Notes under the pieces: generated by a model | Databases searched by the model: none | What the model was told of the DNA's origin: nothing | The model's input: only the letters and a program-made list of their open reading frames with translations | Translations under genes and position numbers: made by a program | Shown: positions 8,639-16,809 of the stretch, piece after piece | Layout of the letters: the number at the start of each line of letters is the position of its first letter | Position numbering within the stretch: position 1 is the stretch's first letter | Source: Hyphomicrobiales bacterium | Lineage (GTDB): Bacteria; Pseudomonadota; Alphaproteobacteria; Rhizobiales; Rhizobiaceae | DNA: 64,000 bases | Direction of reading: 5' to 3' | Assembly (NCBI GenBank): GCA_900470155.1 | Contig: UBZT01000001.1 | Span: 1-64,000 of the forward strand

Positions 8639-9520
8639 TCAACCGTAGTGAACGCGACGTTCGATGAAGCGGAACTGGATCAGCGTCAGGACAAGGACGA
8701 TGATCATCAGGATGACCGACTGGGCCGAGGACGAGCCGAGGTCGTTGCCGCGGAAGCCATCGAGATAGACCTTGTAGACCAAGGTGATCGGATTGTTGGC
8801 CGGCTTGTCCTTCACGATGACATCGATGATGCCGAAGGTGTCGAACAGCGAATAGGTCATGTTGATGACCAGCAGGAAGAAGGCCGTCGGCGTCAGCAGC
8901 GGCAGGATGACCGTCCAGAAGCGGCGCGTGCCGGACTTGCAATCGATGGCAGCCGCCTCGCGGATCGAGGCCGGGATGCCCTGCAGGCCGGAGAGGAAAA
9001 AAATGAAATTATAGGGGATCTGGTTCCAGACGGCGACCATGATCATGGCAAACGCTGTGTCGTAATAATTGATGCCGACCTTCATGTCCCAGCCGAAAAA
9101 GGCAACCAAACGCACGAATGGGCCAATGTGCTGGTCGAACATCATCATGCCGATCAGGCCGGCAACCGGCGGGGCGATCGCATAGACGGCAATCAGCAGC
9201 GTCTTGTAGGACGACTGGCCGCGGATCACGGCATCGGCCTTCAGCGCCAGCAGCATGCCGAAGGACAGGGCGAGAAACGTGACGATCAGGCTGTAGGCGA
9301 CCGTGAAGCGGGCGATCTTCTGATATTCGGGCGAGGACAACGCATCGGTATAGTTCGACAGGCCGACAAAGCTCGAACCGAAGCCGAAGGGATCCTCGAT
9401 ATAAAAGGACGAGGTGATTGCCTGGGCCGACGGCCAGTAGAAGAAGATGGCAATGATCACGAACTGCGGCAGCAGCAAGAGATACGGCAGATAGCGGGAG
9501 TTAAACTGGACGCGCTTCAT
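8639..9520 (-). CDS. ugpA: sn-glycerol-3-phosphate ABC transporter permease UgpA
   Basis: 293 residues, MalF-type permease with six predicted helices; the first starts at about residue 12 ('YLLLLPQFVIIAIFFYWP'). The EAA loop is 'SIREAAAIDCKSGTRRFWTVILPLL', close to the consensus EAA...G...LP. It starts 66 bases after ugpB; that gap holds a GC-rich hairpin which may lower expression of the permeases relative to the binding protein. Confidence 0.92.
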   Translation of the reverse strand: MKRVQFNSRYLPYLLLLPQFVIIAIFFYWPSAQAITSSFYIEDPFGFGSSFVGLSNYTDALSSPEYQKIARFTVAYSLIVTFLALSFGMLLALKADAVIRGQSSYKTLLIAVYAIAPPVAGLIGMMMFDQHIGPFVRLVAFFGWDMKVGINYYDTAFAMIMVAVWNQIPYNFIFFLSGLQGIPASIREAAAIDCKSGTRRFWTVILPLLTPTAFFLLVINMTYSLFDTFGIIDVIVKDKPANNPITLVYKVYLDGFRGNDLGSSSAQSVILMIIVLVLTLIQFRFIERRVHYG

Positions 9521-9541
9521 CGGAGCCCTTTCAACGCAAGT

Positions 9542-9564
9542 CCCGGGGGCTTATCGCCCCCGGG
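9542..9564 (-). promoter_or_regulatory. Intra-operon hairpin between ugpB and ugpA
   Basis: CCCGGGGGC (9542-9550) and GCCCCCGGG (9556-9564) form a perfect 9-bp GC stem with a 5-base loop. No T run follows. Stem-loops after binding-protein genes commonly protect the upstream mRNA or partly attenuate, giving more binding protein than permease; that role is inferred. Confidence 0.55.
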
Positions 9565-9586
9565 CTCATTCATGCGACAATGATGA

Positions 9587-10885
9587 TCAGCCGGCCGTCT
9601 TGGCGAAGCGGGCGAGCAGTTCGTCGGCTTCCTTCTTGATGGTTTCCATCGCTTCCTTCGGCGTGGTTTCGCCAGCGAAGATGCGGTTGTATTCGCGCTC
9701 CATCAACGAGCGGATCTGCGGGTAGAAACCGAGGCGATAGCCCTTGTCCCACTCGGCGCCCGGCAGCGACAGCTGCTGGATACCAACTTCGGCAGCCGGC
9801 TTTTCCTTGTAGTAGCCTTCAGACTTGGCAAGCTCGTAGGCTGCCGTGGTGATGGCGACGTAACCGGTGGCCTGATGGTAGAACTTCTGGACATCGGTCG
9901 AGGTCAGGAAGTTGAAGAACGACGCCGTGCACTTGTTCTCGGCATCGGACCTGCCAGCCATGGCGAACAGGGCAGCACCACCGATGAAGGAGTGAACGCC
10001 GGCGCCCTTGATCGAACCCCAGTATGGAAGGAAGGTGGCCGAGAACGGCATGGTAGCGGTCTTCTGCAGGCCACCGAAGGAGCCGGACGAACCAATCCAG
10101 AGAGCGGCCTTGCCTTCTTCGAAGACCTTCTGGTTGTCGTTCCAGGCAGCGCCGTAGTAGCCGAACAGGCCCTGATCGTACCAGGCCTTCAGCTTTTCAT
10201 ACATCATGACGTGGTTTTCATCGGTGACGTTGATCGTCGTGTCGACGACGCTGTCATAGCCGTTGTTGTTCGAGGCGAACTGGATGTTGTTGCGCGAGAA
10301 GAAGTTCTCGGTGAACTGCCAGGTCAGCTGCGACTGGACGAGCGGCAGGTAGCCGGCCTCTTTCAGCTTCGGAGCGATGGCTTCGAACTCTTCCCAGGTC
10401 TTCGGGGCTTCAACGCCGGCCTTCTTCAGGGCTTCGTCGTTGATGTACATGATCGGCGCCGACGAGTTGAACGGCATGCCGACGAACTTGCCGTCCGAGT
10501 CAGCGTAGAAGTAACGGACGCCCTCGATGAAGGCTTCGCGGTCAAAGGCAAAGCCGTTGTCCTTGAGGAGGTCTTCAGCCGGAATGGTCGCGCCCTTGGC
10601 ATTGATGATGGTGGCCGCACCTGCGTCGAAGACCTGCAGGATGTTCGGCTGTTCGCCAGACCGGAAGGCGGCGATGCCGGATGCCAGAGCTTCTTCGTAG
10701 GAACCCTTCGATACCGGGGTGATGGCGCATTCAGCCTGGGCTGCGTTGAACTTCTGGGCGAGTTCGTTGATTACTTCGCCGTTGCGACCGCCCATGCCGT
10801 GCCACCAGGTAATATCCGTAGCGGCAAGCGTCGTCGATGCGGACATGGATACGGCCAGTGCGGCCAGGCAAATCTTCTTGATCAT
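9587..10885 (-). CDS. ugpB: sn-glycerol-3-phosphate-binding periplasmic protein UgpB
   Basis: 432 residues. A Sec signal peptide ('KICLAALAVSMSASTTLA', cleavage near 'LAATDI') precedes a cluster-1 sugar-type binding protein: 'ITWWHGMGGRNGEVINELAQKFN' at the start is typical of UgpB, followed by 'GVEAPKTWEEFE' and a late 'FIGGAALFAMAG'. It captures glycerol-3-phosphate or glycerophosphodiesters in the periplasm and delivers them to UgpAE. First gene of the operon. A Pho-box-like array lies 56-95 bases upstream, consistent with phosphate-starvation control known for ugp in other bacteria. Confidence 0.92.
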   Translation of the reverse strand: MIKKICLAALAVSMSASTTLAATDITWWHGMGGRNGEVINELAQKFNAAQAECAITPVSKGSYEEALASGIAAFRSGEQPNILQVFDAGAATIINAKGATIPAEDLLKDNGFAFDREAFIEGVRYFYADSDGKFVGMPFNSSAPIMYINDEALKKAGVEAPKTWEEFEAIAPKLKEAGYLPLVQSQLTWQFTENFFSRNNIQFASNNNGYDSVVDTTINVTDENHVMMYEKLKAWYDQGLFGYYGAAWNDNQKVFEEGKAALWIGSSGSFGGLQKTATMPFSATFLPYWGSIKGAGVHSFIGGAALFAMAGRSDAENKCTASFFNFLTSTDVQKFYHQATGYVAITTAAYELAKSEGYYKEKPAAEVGIQQLSLPGAEWDKGYRLGFYPQIRSLMEREYNRIFAGETTPKEAMETIKKEADELLARFAKTAG

Positions 10886-10940
10886 GTGTCAGATCCTCTC
10901 CACCGGTTGATTGGGGTGAGGCCTGCATTAGGCGCGCTGC

Positions 10941-10980
10941 ATGACACGCCCTTGAAGCTTTCGTGACAGTGCTGTCACAA
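10941..10980 (-). promoter_or_regulatory. Pho-box-like array upstream of ugpB
   Basis: On the minus strand four heptamers spaced exactly 11 bases apart read TTGTGAC (10980-10974), CTGTCAC (10969-10963), GCTTCAA (10958-10952) and GTGTCAT (10947-10941). The PhoB half-site is CTGTCAT; the second and fourth match 6 of 7, the others 3-4 of 7. The 11-base phasing is that of PhoB tandem sites. The first two also form an inverted repeat GTGACAG-TG-CTGTCAC, an alternative reading. Confidence 0.5.
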
Positions 10981-11021
10981 TCAATGGGTTTCGCTCTTCC
11001 CATGTCGAAAGCAAAACGAAG

Positions 11022-11390
11022 CTAAAACGAATCCGGAAAATGACGGGGCCAGCGCCATGGCTGGACCACGATGATATCATATCGATATGACAGGTTTGCC
11101 GCGTCCGGCTGGTGCCGCAGCCATTGATCGCCCGCCGCACGAATCCGGCTTTGGCTTGTGAACCCGACTGCGTCTACACCGGCCATCAGCTCGCGGCGCG
11201 CCTTCACCTCGACAAAGGCAACAAGGTCGCCCCGCCTTGCGACGATATCGACCTCACCGACCTTGGTGCGATATCGGAATGCCATCAGACGATAGCCGCG
11301 CGTCAGCAGAAACAGGGCGGCGAGATATTCGGAGAAACGGCCATGCCGTTCGGCGCGGATCCGGCTGGCGTCTCCGCGGCCGGATTTCAC
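11022..11390 (-). CDS. yraN: YraN-family (UPF0102) endonuclease-fold protein
   Basis: 122 residues, restriction-endonuclease-like fold. The core motif is visible: 'GRFSEYLAALFLLTRGYR' (helix with E), 'GEVDIVARRGDLVAFVEVKAR', giving the D...ExK pattern of the PD-(D/E)xK superfamily. The biochemical role is not established; the gene commonly follows rsmI as here. Its start overlaps the rsmI stop by 4 bases (ATGA), so the two are translationally coupled. Confidence 0.88.
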   Translation of the reverse strand: MKSGRGDASRIRAERHGRFSEYLAALFLLTRGYRLMAFRYRTKVGEVDIVARRGDLVAFVEVKARRELMAGVDAVGFTSQSRIRAAGDQWLRHQPDAANLSYRYDIIVVQPWRWPRHFPDSF

Positions 11391-12304
11391 GCCGCACCCC
11401 GAAGCTCGAGCAGGCGCTGGTACAGTTCCTTGCGCGGAAGGCCGGTCAGCTTGGCGGCCTCGGTCGCGGCCTTCGCGGTCGGCATGGTGGCCGAAAGCTC
11501 CGTGAGCAGGCTGTCCACGTCGGCCGCATCGGGCGCGGCATCCGGTGCTGGCGGACCGATGACCAGGACGATTTCGCCCTTGACCGTGCGCTCGGCAAAC
11601 TCTTTTGCCAGTTCGCCGAGAGGCGCCCTGCGGAATTCCTCGAAGGTCTTGGTCAGTTCGCGGCAGACCGAGGCCGGCCGCGCCTCACCCAGCTCTTCGG
11701 CCGCGGCCGCCAGCGTGTCCGCGATGCGGTGAGGGGATTCAAAGAAGATCAGTGTTGCCGGGATCTTGGCGAGCGCATTCAGTCGGTCGCGGCGCGCCTT
11801 GTCCTTGGTCGGGAGGAAGCCGGCAAAAAGGAAAGCATCATTGGGAAGACCGGAACCGACCAACGCGGCCAGCGGCGCGGATGCGCCGGGAATCGGCACG
11901 ACCCGGTGACCGGCATCGATGGCCAGCTGGCCAAGGCGGTAGCCCGGGTCTGAGACCAGCGGCGTGCCGGCATCCGAGACCAGTGCCACGGATTTTCCGG
12001 CTTCAAGTGCGGCCAGAAGCCGGGCGCCCGCTTCATCGGCATTATACTCATGATAGGCATAGGGCCGATTTTCGATGCCGTAGCGATCCAGCAGAACGCG
12101 CGTGACGCGGGTGTCCTCACAGGCCAGTACGTCGGCACCGGCGAGCGTTTCAAGCGCCCGCAGGGTAATGTCGCTCAGGTTTCCGATCGGGGTTGCGACC
12201 AGGTAAAGTGCCGGCTCGAGCGGTCGCGCATTCACCAGCGTATCGTTGACGCGGTAGCGCTTTGCGGCTGCAATCGGGGCGGTGGAATTGTCATGGCTTG
12301 TCAT
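11387..12304 (-). CDS. rsmI: 16S rRNA (cytidine1402-2'-O)-methyltransferase RsmI
   Basis: 305 residues of the tetrapyrrole-methylase fold. Motifs: 'LYLVATPIGNLSDITLRALETL' (N-terminal strand and GN loop), 'ACEDTRVTRVLLDRYGI', 'ALVSDAGTPLVSDPGYRL' (SAM site) and 'VPIPGASAPLAALVGSGLP'. It methylates the ribose of C1402 in the ribosomal P site. Start 12304 gives MTSHDNSTAP; the frame runs open further upstream, but that part lies in the leader shared with dnaN and is not conserved in type. Divergent from dnaN, coupled to yraN. Confidence 0.93.
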   Translation of the reverse strand: MTSHDNSTAPIAAAKRYRVNDTLVNARPLEPALYLVATPIGNLSDITLRALETLAGADVLACEDTRVTRVLLDRYGIENRPYAYHEYNADEAGARLLAALEAGKSVALVSDAGTPLVSDPGYRLGQLAIDAGHRVVPIPGASAPLAALVGSGLPNDAFLFAGFLPTKDKARRDRLNALAKIPATLIFFESPHRIADTLAAAAEELGEARPASVCRELTKTFEEFRRAPLGELAKEFAERTVKGEIVLVIGPPAPDAAPDAADVDSLLTELSATMPTAKAATEAAKLTGLPRKELYQRLLELRGAA

Positions 12305-12536
12305 TGCGCCTTTATCCTCCAGCCACGCATTGCGAGCAAGGGCAGTGGCGGGCGCGGCGGCAATAAACCATTCCAGCATTTCGTTTGCCCTTGCCCAAGT
12401 GGAAAACTGCCAAGCCTCTTGCTTTTGTGCTTCTTTTCCTGCCATTTTGCCCGTCCACATCGCCCGGCCCGGGGACAGGCCGGCCTCAATTCGATCCGGG
12501 CAACCGGATGACGACATGTCGAAAGCGGTAGCGTCC

Positions 12537-13655
12537 ATGCGTATTACACTTGAACGGTCTAATCTCCTGAAATCGCTGAACCATGTGCATCGCGTGGTCG
12601 AGCGTCGCAATACGATCCCGATCCTGTCGAACGTGCTCCTGAAGGCCGAGGGTGCTACCCTCGACATGAAGGCGACCGACCTTGACCTCGAGATCACCGA
12701 AGGCACGCCGGCGATGGTGGAGCAGGCTGGAGCGACCACAGTCCCGGCACATCTTCTCTATGACATCGTCCGCAAGCTGCCGGATGGGTCCGAGGTCCTC
12801 CTCGCGACCAATCCGGATGGCTCGACCATGACGGTTGCCTCCGGCCGCTCGAAGTTCTCGCTGCAGTGCCTGCCGCAATCGGATTTCCCGGATCTGACGG
12901 CCGGCAGTTTCAGCCATTCGTTCAAGATCAAGGCATCCGACTTCAAGATGCTGATCGACCGCACCCAGTTCGCGATCTCGACCGAAGAGACCCGTTATTA
13001 CCTGAACGGCATCTTCCTGCACACGATCGAAGCCGGCGGCGCCTTGAAGCTGCGTGCCGTTGCGACCGATGGCCACCGCCTGGCGCGGGCCGATGTCGAT
13101 GCTCCCTCGGGTTCCGAAGGCATGCCGGGCATCATCATTCCCCGCAAGACGGTCGGCGAACTGCAGAAGCTGATGGATAATCCGGAACTGATCATCACGA
13201 TGGAGATCTCGGATTCGAAGATCCGCCTGACGATCGGCTCGATCGTGCTGACTTCGAAGCTGATCGATGGCACGTTTCCCGATTACCAGCGCGTCATTCC
13301 GACGGCGAACGACAAGGAAATGCGCATCGATTGCCAGAGCTTTGCCCAGGCCGTCGACCGTGTTTCGACGATTTCGTCCGAGCGCGGCCGCGCCGTGAAG
13401 CTTGCGCTTTCCGACGGGCAGCTTTTGTTGACCGTCAACAATCCGGATTCCGGCAGCGCGACGGAGGAAGTCGCCGTCGGTTATGACAATGACGCGATGG
13501 AGATCGGCTTCAATGCCAAGTATCTTCTCGATATCACCGCGCAATTGTCGGGCGATGACGCGATCTTCCTGCTGGCGGATGCCGGCTCGCCGACGCTGAT
13601 CCGCGATACAGCCGCCGGCGACGCATTGTATGTGCTGATGCCGATGCGCGTTTAA
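12537..13655 (+). CDS. dnaN: DNA polymerase III sliding clamp (beta subunit)
   Basis: 372 residues, the standard clamp length, starting MRITLERSNL. Three repeated clamp domains are visible; landmarks are 'RRNTIPILSNVLL' in domain 1, 'LKLRAVATDGHRLA' in domain 2, and the C-terminal 'LYVLMPMRV', which belongs to the client-protein binding pocket. The dimeric ring keeps polymerase III on DNA. An ATG 21 bases upstream is a possible alternative start. The gene is separate from dnaA here, as is usual in Rhizobiales. Confidence 0.97.
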   Translation: MRITLERSNLLKSLNHVHRVVERRNTIPILSNVLLKAEGATLDMKATDLDLEITEGTPAMVEQAGATTVPAHLLYDIVRKLPDGSEVLLATNPDGSTMTVASGRSKFSLQCLPQSDFPDLTAGSFSHSFKIKASDFKMLIDRTQFAISTEETRYYLNGIFLHTIEAGGALKLRAVATDGHRLARADVDAPSGSEGMPGIIIPRKTVGELQKLMDNPELIITMEISDSKIRLTIGSIVLTSKLIDGTFPDYQRVIPTANDKEMRIDCQSFAQAVDRVSTISSERGRAVKLALSDGQLLLTVNNPDSGSATEEVAVGYDNDAMEIGFNAKYLLDITAQLSGDDAIFLLADAGSPTLIRDTAAGDALYVLMPMRV

Positions 13656-13705
13656 CCAGACCTTGCGAATTTTGCCTGAGCGCGGCATCTGACCTTGTAA
13701 TTGCG

Positions 13706-13750
13706 ACAATTTGGTCCGAAATTGTTCCAAGCGATTTGCATGATGCAAAT
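13706..13750. promoter_or_regulatory. Two inverted repeats upstream of pmtA
   Basis: ACAATTT (13706-13712) and AAATTGT (13719-13725) form a dyad with a 6-base spacer. Just after it, ATTTGCAT (13734-13741) and ATGCAAAT (13743-13750) form an almost continuous palindrome. They lie 20-65 bases before the pmtA start and could be operators; neither looks like a T-tailed terminator of dnaN. Confidence 0.45.
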
Positions 13751-13770
13751 TTGAAAACAGGGATACGGCG

Positions 13771-14364
13771 ATGGCTTTGCGTTTGAAGCAGCGGTTCGAG
13801 AAGAAATTCGACGAAGAGATTCGTTTCTTCAAGGGCATGATGCAGGGGCCCAAGCAGGTTGGCGCCATCGTGCCGACCTCGTCCGTCACGGCCCGCAAGA
13901 TGGCCAGCATCGTCAACCCGCATTCCGGACTGCCGGTGTTGGAACTCGGCCCCGGCACCGGTGTCATCACCAAGGCGATCCTTGCGCGCGGTGTGCCGCC
14001 GGAGAAGCTTGTCTCCGTCGAATATTCCGAAGACTTCTACCATCACCTGGTTCAAGGCTATCCGGGGGTGAATTTCGTTCAGGGCGACGCTTTTGACCTG
14101 AAAACGACACTCGGCGAATTGGCCGACCAGACATTCGACAGTGTGGTGTCTGCCGTGCCGCTCTTGAACTTCCCGATGGAGACACGCATTCGCCTGCTGG
14201 AAGATCTGCTCGATCGCGTCCCTGCGGGGCGACCGGTCGTGCAGATCTCCTACGGCCCGATGTCGCCGATCGTCGCCAAGCCGCACAGCTATCACATCCA
14301 GCATTTCGATTTCATCGTGCGCAATATCCCGCCCGCACAGCTCTGGATCTACCGCCGGGGCTGA
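13771..14364 (+). CDS. pmtA: Phospholipid N-methyltransferase PmtA
   Basis: 197 residues, Rhizobiaceae-type (soluble) phosphatidylethanolamine methyltransferase. It makes phosphatidylcholine by three SAM-dependent methylations at the inner membrane. The amphipathic N-terminus 'LRLKQRFEKKFDEEIRFFKG' likely binds membrane; SAM motif I is VLELGPGTG at 56-64; 'VEYSEDFYHHL' is motif II and 'DSVVSAVPLLNFP' the acceptor loop. 'GAIVPTSSVTARKMAS' is typical of this subgroup. Followed after 5 bases by the histidine phosphatase gene. Confidence 0.93.
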   Translation: MALRLKQRFEKKFDEEIRFFKGMMQGPKQVGAIVPTSSVTARKMASIVNPHSGLPVLELGPGTGVITKAILARGVPPEKLVSVEYSEDFYHHLVQGYPGVNFVQGDAFDLKTTLGELADQTFDSVVSAVPLLNFPMETRIRLLEDLLDRVPAGRPVVQISYGPMSPIVAKPHSYHIQHFDFIVRNIPPAQLWIYRRG

Positions 14365-14369
14365 GGCCG

Positions 14370-14951
14370 GTGTTCGGGCTCTATATCACCCATCCGCAGG
14401 TGAAGATCGATCCCCTGGTCCCCGTTCCGCAATGGGGGCTGTCGGATCTTGGTCGCCAGAGGGCCGAGCAAACGGCACAGCGCCCCTGGGTTCGCAGCCT
14501 GAAACGCATCATTTCCAGCAATGAAGTGAAGGCGGTCGAGACGGCCGAGATTCTGGCCTCCGCGGCGGGAACCGGCGTGGAGCGCGTCGAAGCCATGCAC
14601 GAAAACGATCGATCGGCGACCGGCTTTCTGCAGCCGGCCGCTTTCGAAGCCGCTGCCGACTGGTTCTTTGCCCATCCCGAGGAGAGTTTTCGTGGCTGGG
14701 AGCGCGCGATCGACGCCCAGCGGCGGATCGTCGAAGCCGTCTCCATGATCCTTGCCGATCACGACCCGCGCCAGCCCATCGCCTTTGTCGGCCATGGCGG
14801 CGTCGGAACGCTGTTGAAATGCCATTTCTCCGGGCTGCCGATTGCCCGAAGTTCCGACCAACCTGGCGGTGGCGGCAATCTCTTTGCCTTCACACTTGGT
14901 GATCGACGTCTCACCGGCAACTGGACCGCCATGGAAGACTGGCTACCCTAG
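14370..14951 (+). CDS. Histidine-phosphatase-superfamily protein, degenerate RHG motif
   Basis: 193 residues with the phosphoglycerate-mutase/phosphatase fold: 'WGLSDLGRQRAEQTA', 'RIISSNEVKAVETAEILA', and a late 'PIAFVGHGGVGTLLKC', which supplies the second catalytic histidine. The canonical N-terminal RHG is replaced by THP in 'LYITHPQV': histidine kept, arginine lost. Substrate unknown; activity may be reduced or altered. It starts with GTG at 14370, five bases after pmtA, so the two are probably co-transcribed. Confidence 0.8.
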   Translation: MFGLYITHPQVKIDPLVPVPQWGLSDLGRQRAEQTAQRPWVRSLKRIISSNEVKAVETAEILASAAGTGVERVEAMHENDRSATGFLQPAAFEAAADWFFAHPEESFRGWERAIDAQRRIVEAVSMILADHDPRQPIAFVGHGGVGTLLKCHFSGLPIARSSDQPGGGGNLFAFTLGDRRLTGNWTAMEDWLP

Positions 14952-14974
14952 CCTGCAGCGCATCTCGACCATGC

Positions 14975-15628
14975 CTATTCGCAGAGATCGCGGAGGGCAT
15001 GTCCGCGCCTGATCTCGACGGTGCGGGCATTGGGAAGGTTGATGTAGCCGTCCTGGCGCAGCTTGGCGAAGGCCCTCGAAACGGTCTCGATCGTCATTCC
15101 GAGATAGTCGGCGATATCGATGCGCGACATCGGAAGCTCGGTCTGCTCCAGATCACCCTGACGGCTGGAGATATCGAGCAGGAAGCTGATGATGCGCTCA
15201 AACGCGGTCTGGCGGCCGACGACGAGCAGATGCTCCTGGGCACGGACCATTTCATTGAGCGCCAACGACAGCAACTCATGCGATGTTTCGGCACTTTCGT
15301 ATTGATTGAAGGCGCGAAGCCCGGTTTCTGTGATCGCTTCAGCGAAAAAGCCATGCGTCAAACCCGGCTCAAAGCCAAACGTCTCGCCGGCCAGATGAAA
15401 CGCGATGATCTGGCGACGACCATCGGTCAGCAGCCGACAGATACGCACCGCTCCGTAGGCGACCTTGTAGAAGGTGCCGGCCTTGTCTCCGGGGCCATAG
15501 ATTTCTTCGTCAGCGGCAAAATTGATGATCAACTGCGGCTTGGCAAAACCAGTGACGGCTGCGGGAAATTGCGAACCGAATTTCGGTGCGGAAAGAGCAA
15601 TGGTTGCGGCGTTGAAACTGGCGTGCAT
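14975..15628 (-). CDS. fixK: Crp/Fnr-family regulator, FixK type
   Basis: 217 residues: an N-terminal cyclic-nucleotide-like beta barrel ('GDKAGTFYKVAYGAVRICRLLTDGRRQIIAFHLAGETFGFE') and a C-terminal HTH, 'MSRIDIADYLGMTIETVSRAFAKLRQDG', with the E-xx-SR recognition residues of FNR/FixK proteins. The N-terminal four-cysteine cluster of FNR/FnrN is absent, so oxygen is sensed indirectly. In rhizobia FixJ-P activates fixK and FixK turns on micro-oxic respiration genes; fixL and fixJ are next door. Agrobacterium SinR-like regulators are a close alternative. Confidence 0.78.
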   Translation of the reverse strand: MHASFNAATIALSAPKFGSQFPAAVTGFAKPQLIINFAADEEIYGPGDKAGTFYKVAYGAVRICRLLTDGRRQIIAFHLAGETFGFEPGLTHGFFAEAITETGLRAFNQYESAETSHELLSLALNEMVRAQEHLLVVGRQTAFERIISFLLDISSRQGDLEQTELPMSRIDIADYLGMTIETVSRAFAKLRQDGYINLPNARTVEIRRGHALRDLCE

Positions 15629-15707
15629 CTCAGTTCTCCTCGGTTCAGTGCACGGACAATGCAGCAGCCGAGGCCCGGAGGAAATTCGGTTATGACACTA
15701 CGGGTTT

Positions 15708-16082
15708 TTACTTAGCGCCATTCATTTCCAGATGACCCTGGGCGGGAGCGGGCAAACAAAGGGCCCGAACCAGTGCCAAGACGTCGCTGCCTTGCGACGG
15801 CTTGTAGATCACCCGGGCGCCCGCAACGTCGAGCTGGGAGTCAAGCCCGTCCGCCAGCAGAATGATCGGCACGGCAAGCTGCATGATCTCCTTTGAGGCC
15901 ATCGGCAGCGCCTGCTCATCGATGATGAAGCAAAGAAAGCGTTGATTGTCCTGCGCCGCCCGATGCCAATCCTGGTCAGAAAAGTTCTCCGACGGGAAAC
16001 CCTCCGCTGCCAGGGCAAAAGCCAGTGACTGCCCCAAGGCATCGTCGGCAGACAGGATGGCAATGGGTTTTGAGGCAGGCAA
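15708..16082 (-). CDS. Stand-alone receiver-like protein (possible FixT-type)
   Basis: 124 residues, one receiver-like domain: N-terminal strand 'KPIAILSADDALGQSLAFALAAEGF' with the acidic DD pair, 'CFIIDEQALP' with the candidate phospho-acceptor aspartate, and 'VIYKPSQG' with the conserved lysine. No output domain follows. It lies between fixJ and fixK. Single-domain receiver proteins named FixT inhibit FixL in Sinorhizobium and Caulobacter and are encoded near fixK, so a feedback role is plausible but inferred. Only two cysteines are present, not the four described for Caulobacter FixT. Confidence 0.55.
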   Translation of the reverse strand: MPASKPIAILSADDALGQSLAFALAAEGFPSENFSDQDWHRAAQDNQRFLCFIIDEQALPMASKEIMQLAVPIILLADGLDSQLDVAGARVIYKPSQGSDVLALVRALCLPAPAQGHLEMNGAK

Positions 16083-16188
16083 GGTGGTCTCTCACATCCC
16101 GACGGACAATCCGCCATGCTGCATGGCTAGAGCACTTGCTGCCATTGCACCTTGCGCCAGATCAAGAGTTTCGCAATCACCTTCACAA

Positions 16189-16809
16189 TCACTGTGGGCC
16201 GAAACCGGCCGACATCGCCATGCGCACCAGTTGCGGCAGGCTCTTTGCCTTCATCTTGGTCATGACATTTGCCCGATGAACCTCCACCGTGCGCGGACTG
16301 ATATCGAGATCATAGGCAATGGTCTTGTTGGGCAGTCCGGCGACAACCGCCGACAGCACCTGCCTTTCGCGCTCGCTCAGGGTAACGACGCGGTCGCGGA
16401 TCTCGTCGATCGTCTCGCCATCATCCGCACTACCGGCGAGCTGGATCGCTGCACGCTTGATCGCGTCGATGATGACCGTATCCTCGAAAGGCTTTTCAAT
16501 GAAATCTGAGGCACCGGCCTTCATCGCCTCAACGGCCATGGGGATGTCACCATGGCCGGTGATGACGATGGAGGGGACCTTCAATTTCATCGCTGCGAGC
16601 CGGCGCACGAGATCGATACCGCTCATTTCCGGCATTCTGAGATCCGTGATCAAAACCGCGTTGCGGGCATTGGGTGCAAATTCCGCAAAGGCTGCCGCCG
16701 TCTCATGAATGCGGACAGCGAAACCGTTCATCGTGAGCAGGAATGCCAGCGACTTGCGGACAGGTTCTTCGTCATCGACAATATGGACGGTGAAGTCAGC
16801 GATCTGCAT
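16189..16809 (-). CDS. fixJ: Two-component response regulator FixJ
   Basis: 206 residues. Receiver domain (1-125) with '[15 protein letters not shown]', phospho-acceptor D56 in '[11 protein letters not shown]', and K in 'IEKPFED'; then a LuxR-type HTH, '[40 protein letters not shown]'. Phosphorylated by FixL at low oxygen, it activates fixK and related promoters. Start 16809 gives [10 protein letters not shown] and overlaps the fixL end by 14 bases. A longer frame to 16869 runs into fixL and is not needed. Confidence 0.9.
   Translation of the reverse strand: MQIADFTVHIVDDEEPVRKSLAFLLTMNGFAVRIHETAAAFAEFAPNARNAVLITDLRMPEMSGIDLVRRLAAMKLKVPSIVITGHGDIPMAVEAMKAGASDFIEKPFEDTVIIDAIKRAAIQLAGSADDGETIDEIRDRVVTLSERERQVLSAVVAGLPNKTIAYDLDISPRTVEVHRANVMTKMKAKSLPQLVRMAMSAGFGPQ

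Noticed and set aside
7771..9583. Plus-strand open frames opposite ugpC, ugpE and ugpA
   Set aside because: They mirror the transporter genes and lack any family feature.
12486..13973. Long minus-strand open frame opposite dnaN (495 codons)
   Set aside because: It is a shadow of the dnaN and pmtA codon pattern: low-complexity, Arg/Asp/His-rich, no domains, while dnaN on the other strand is certain.
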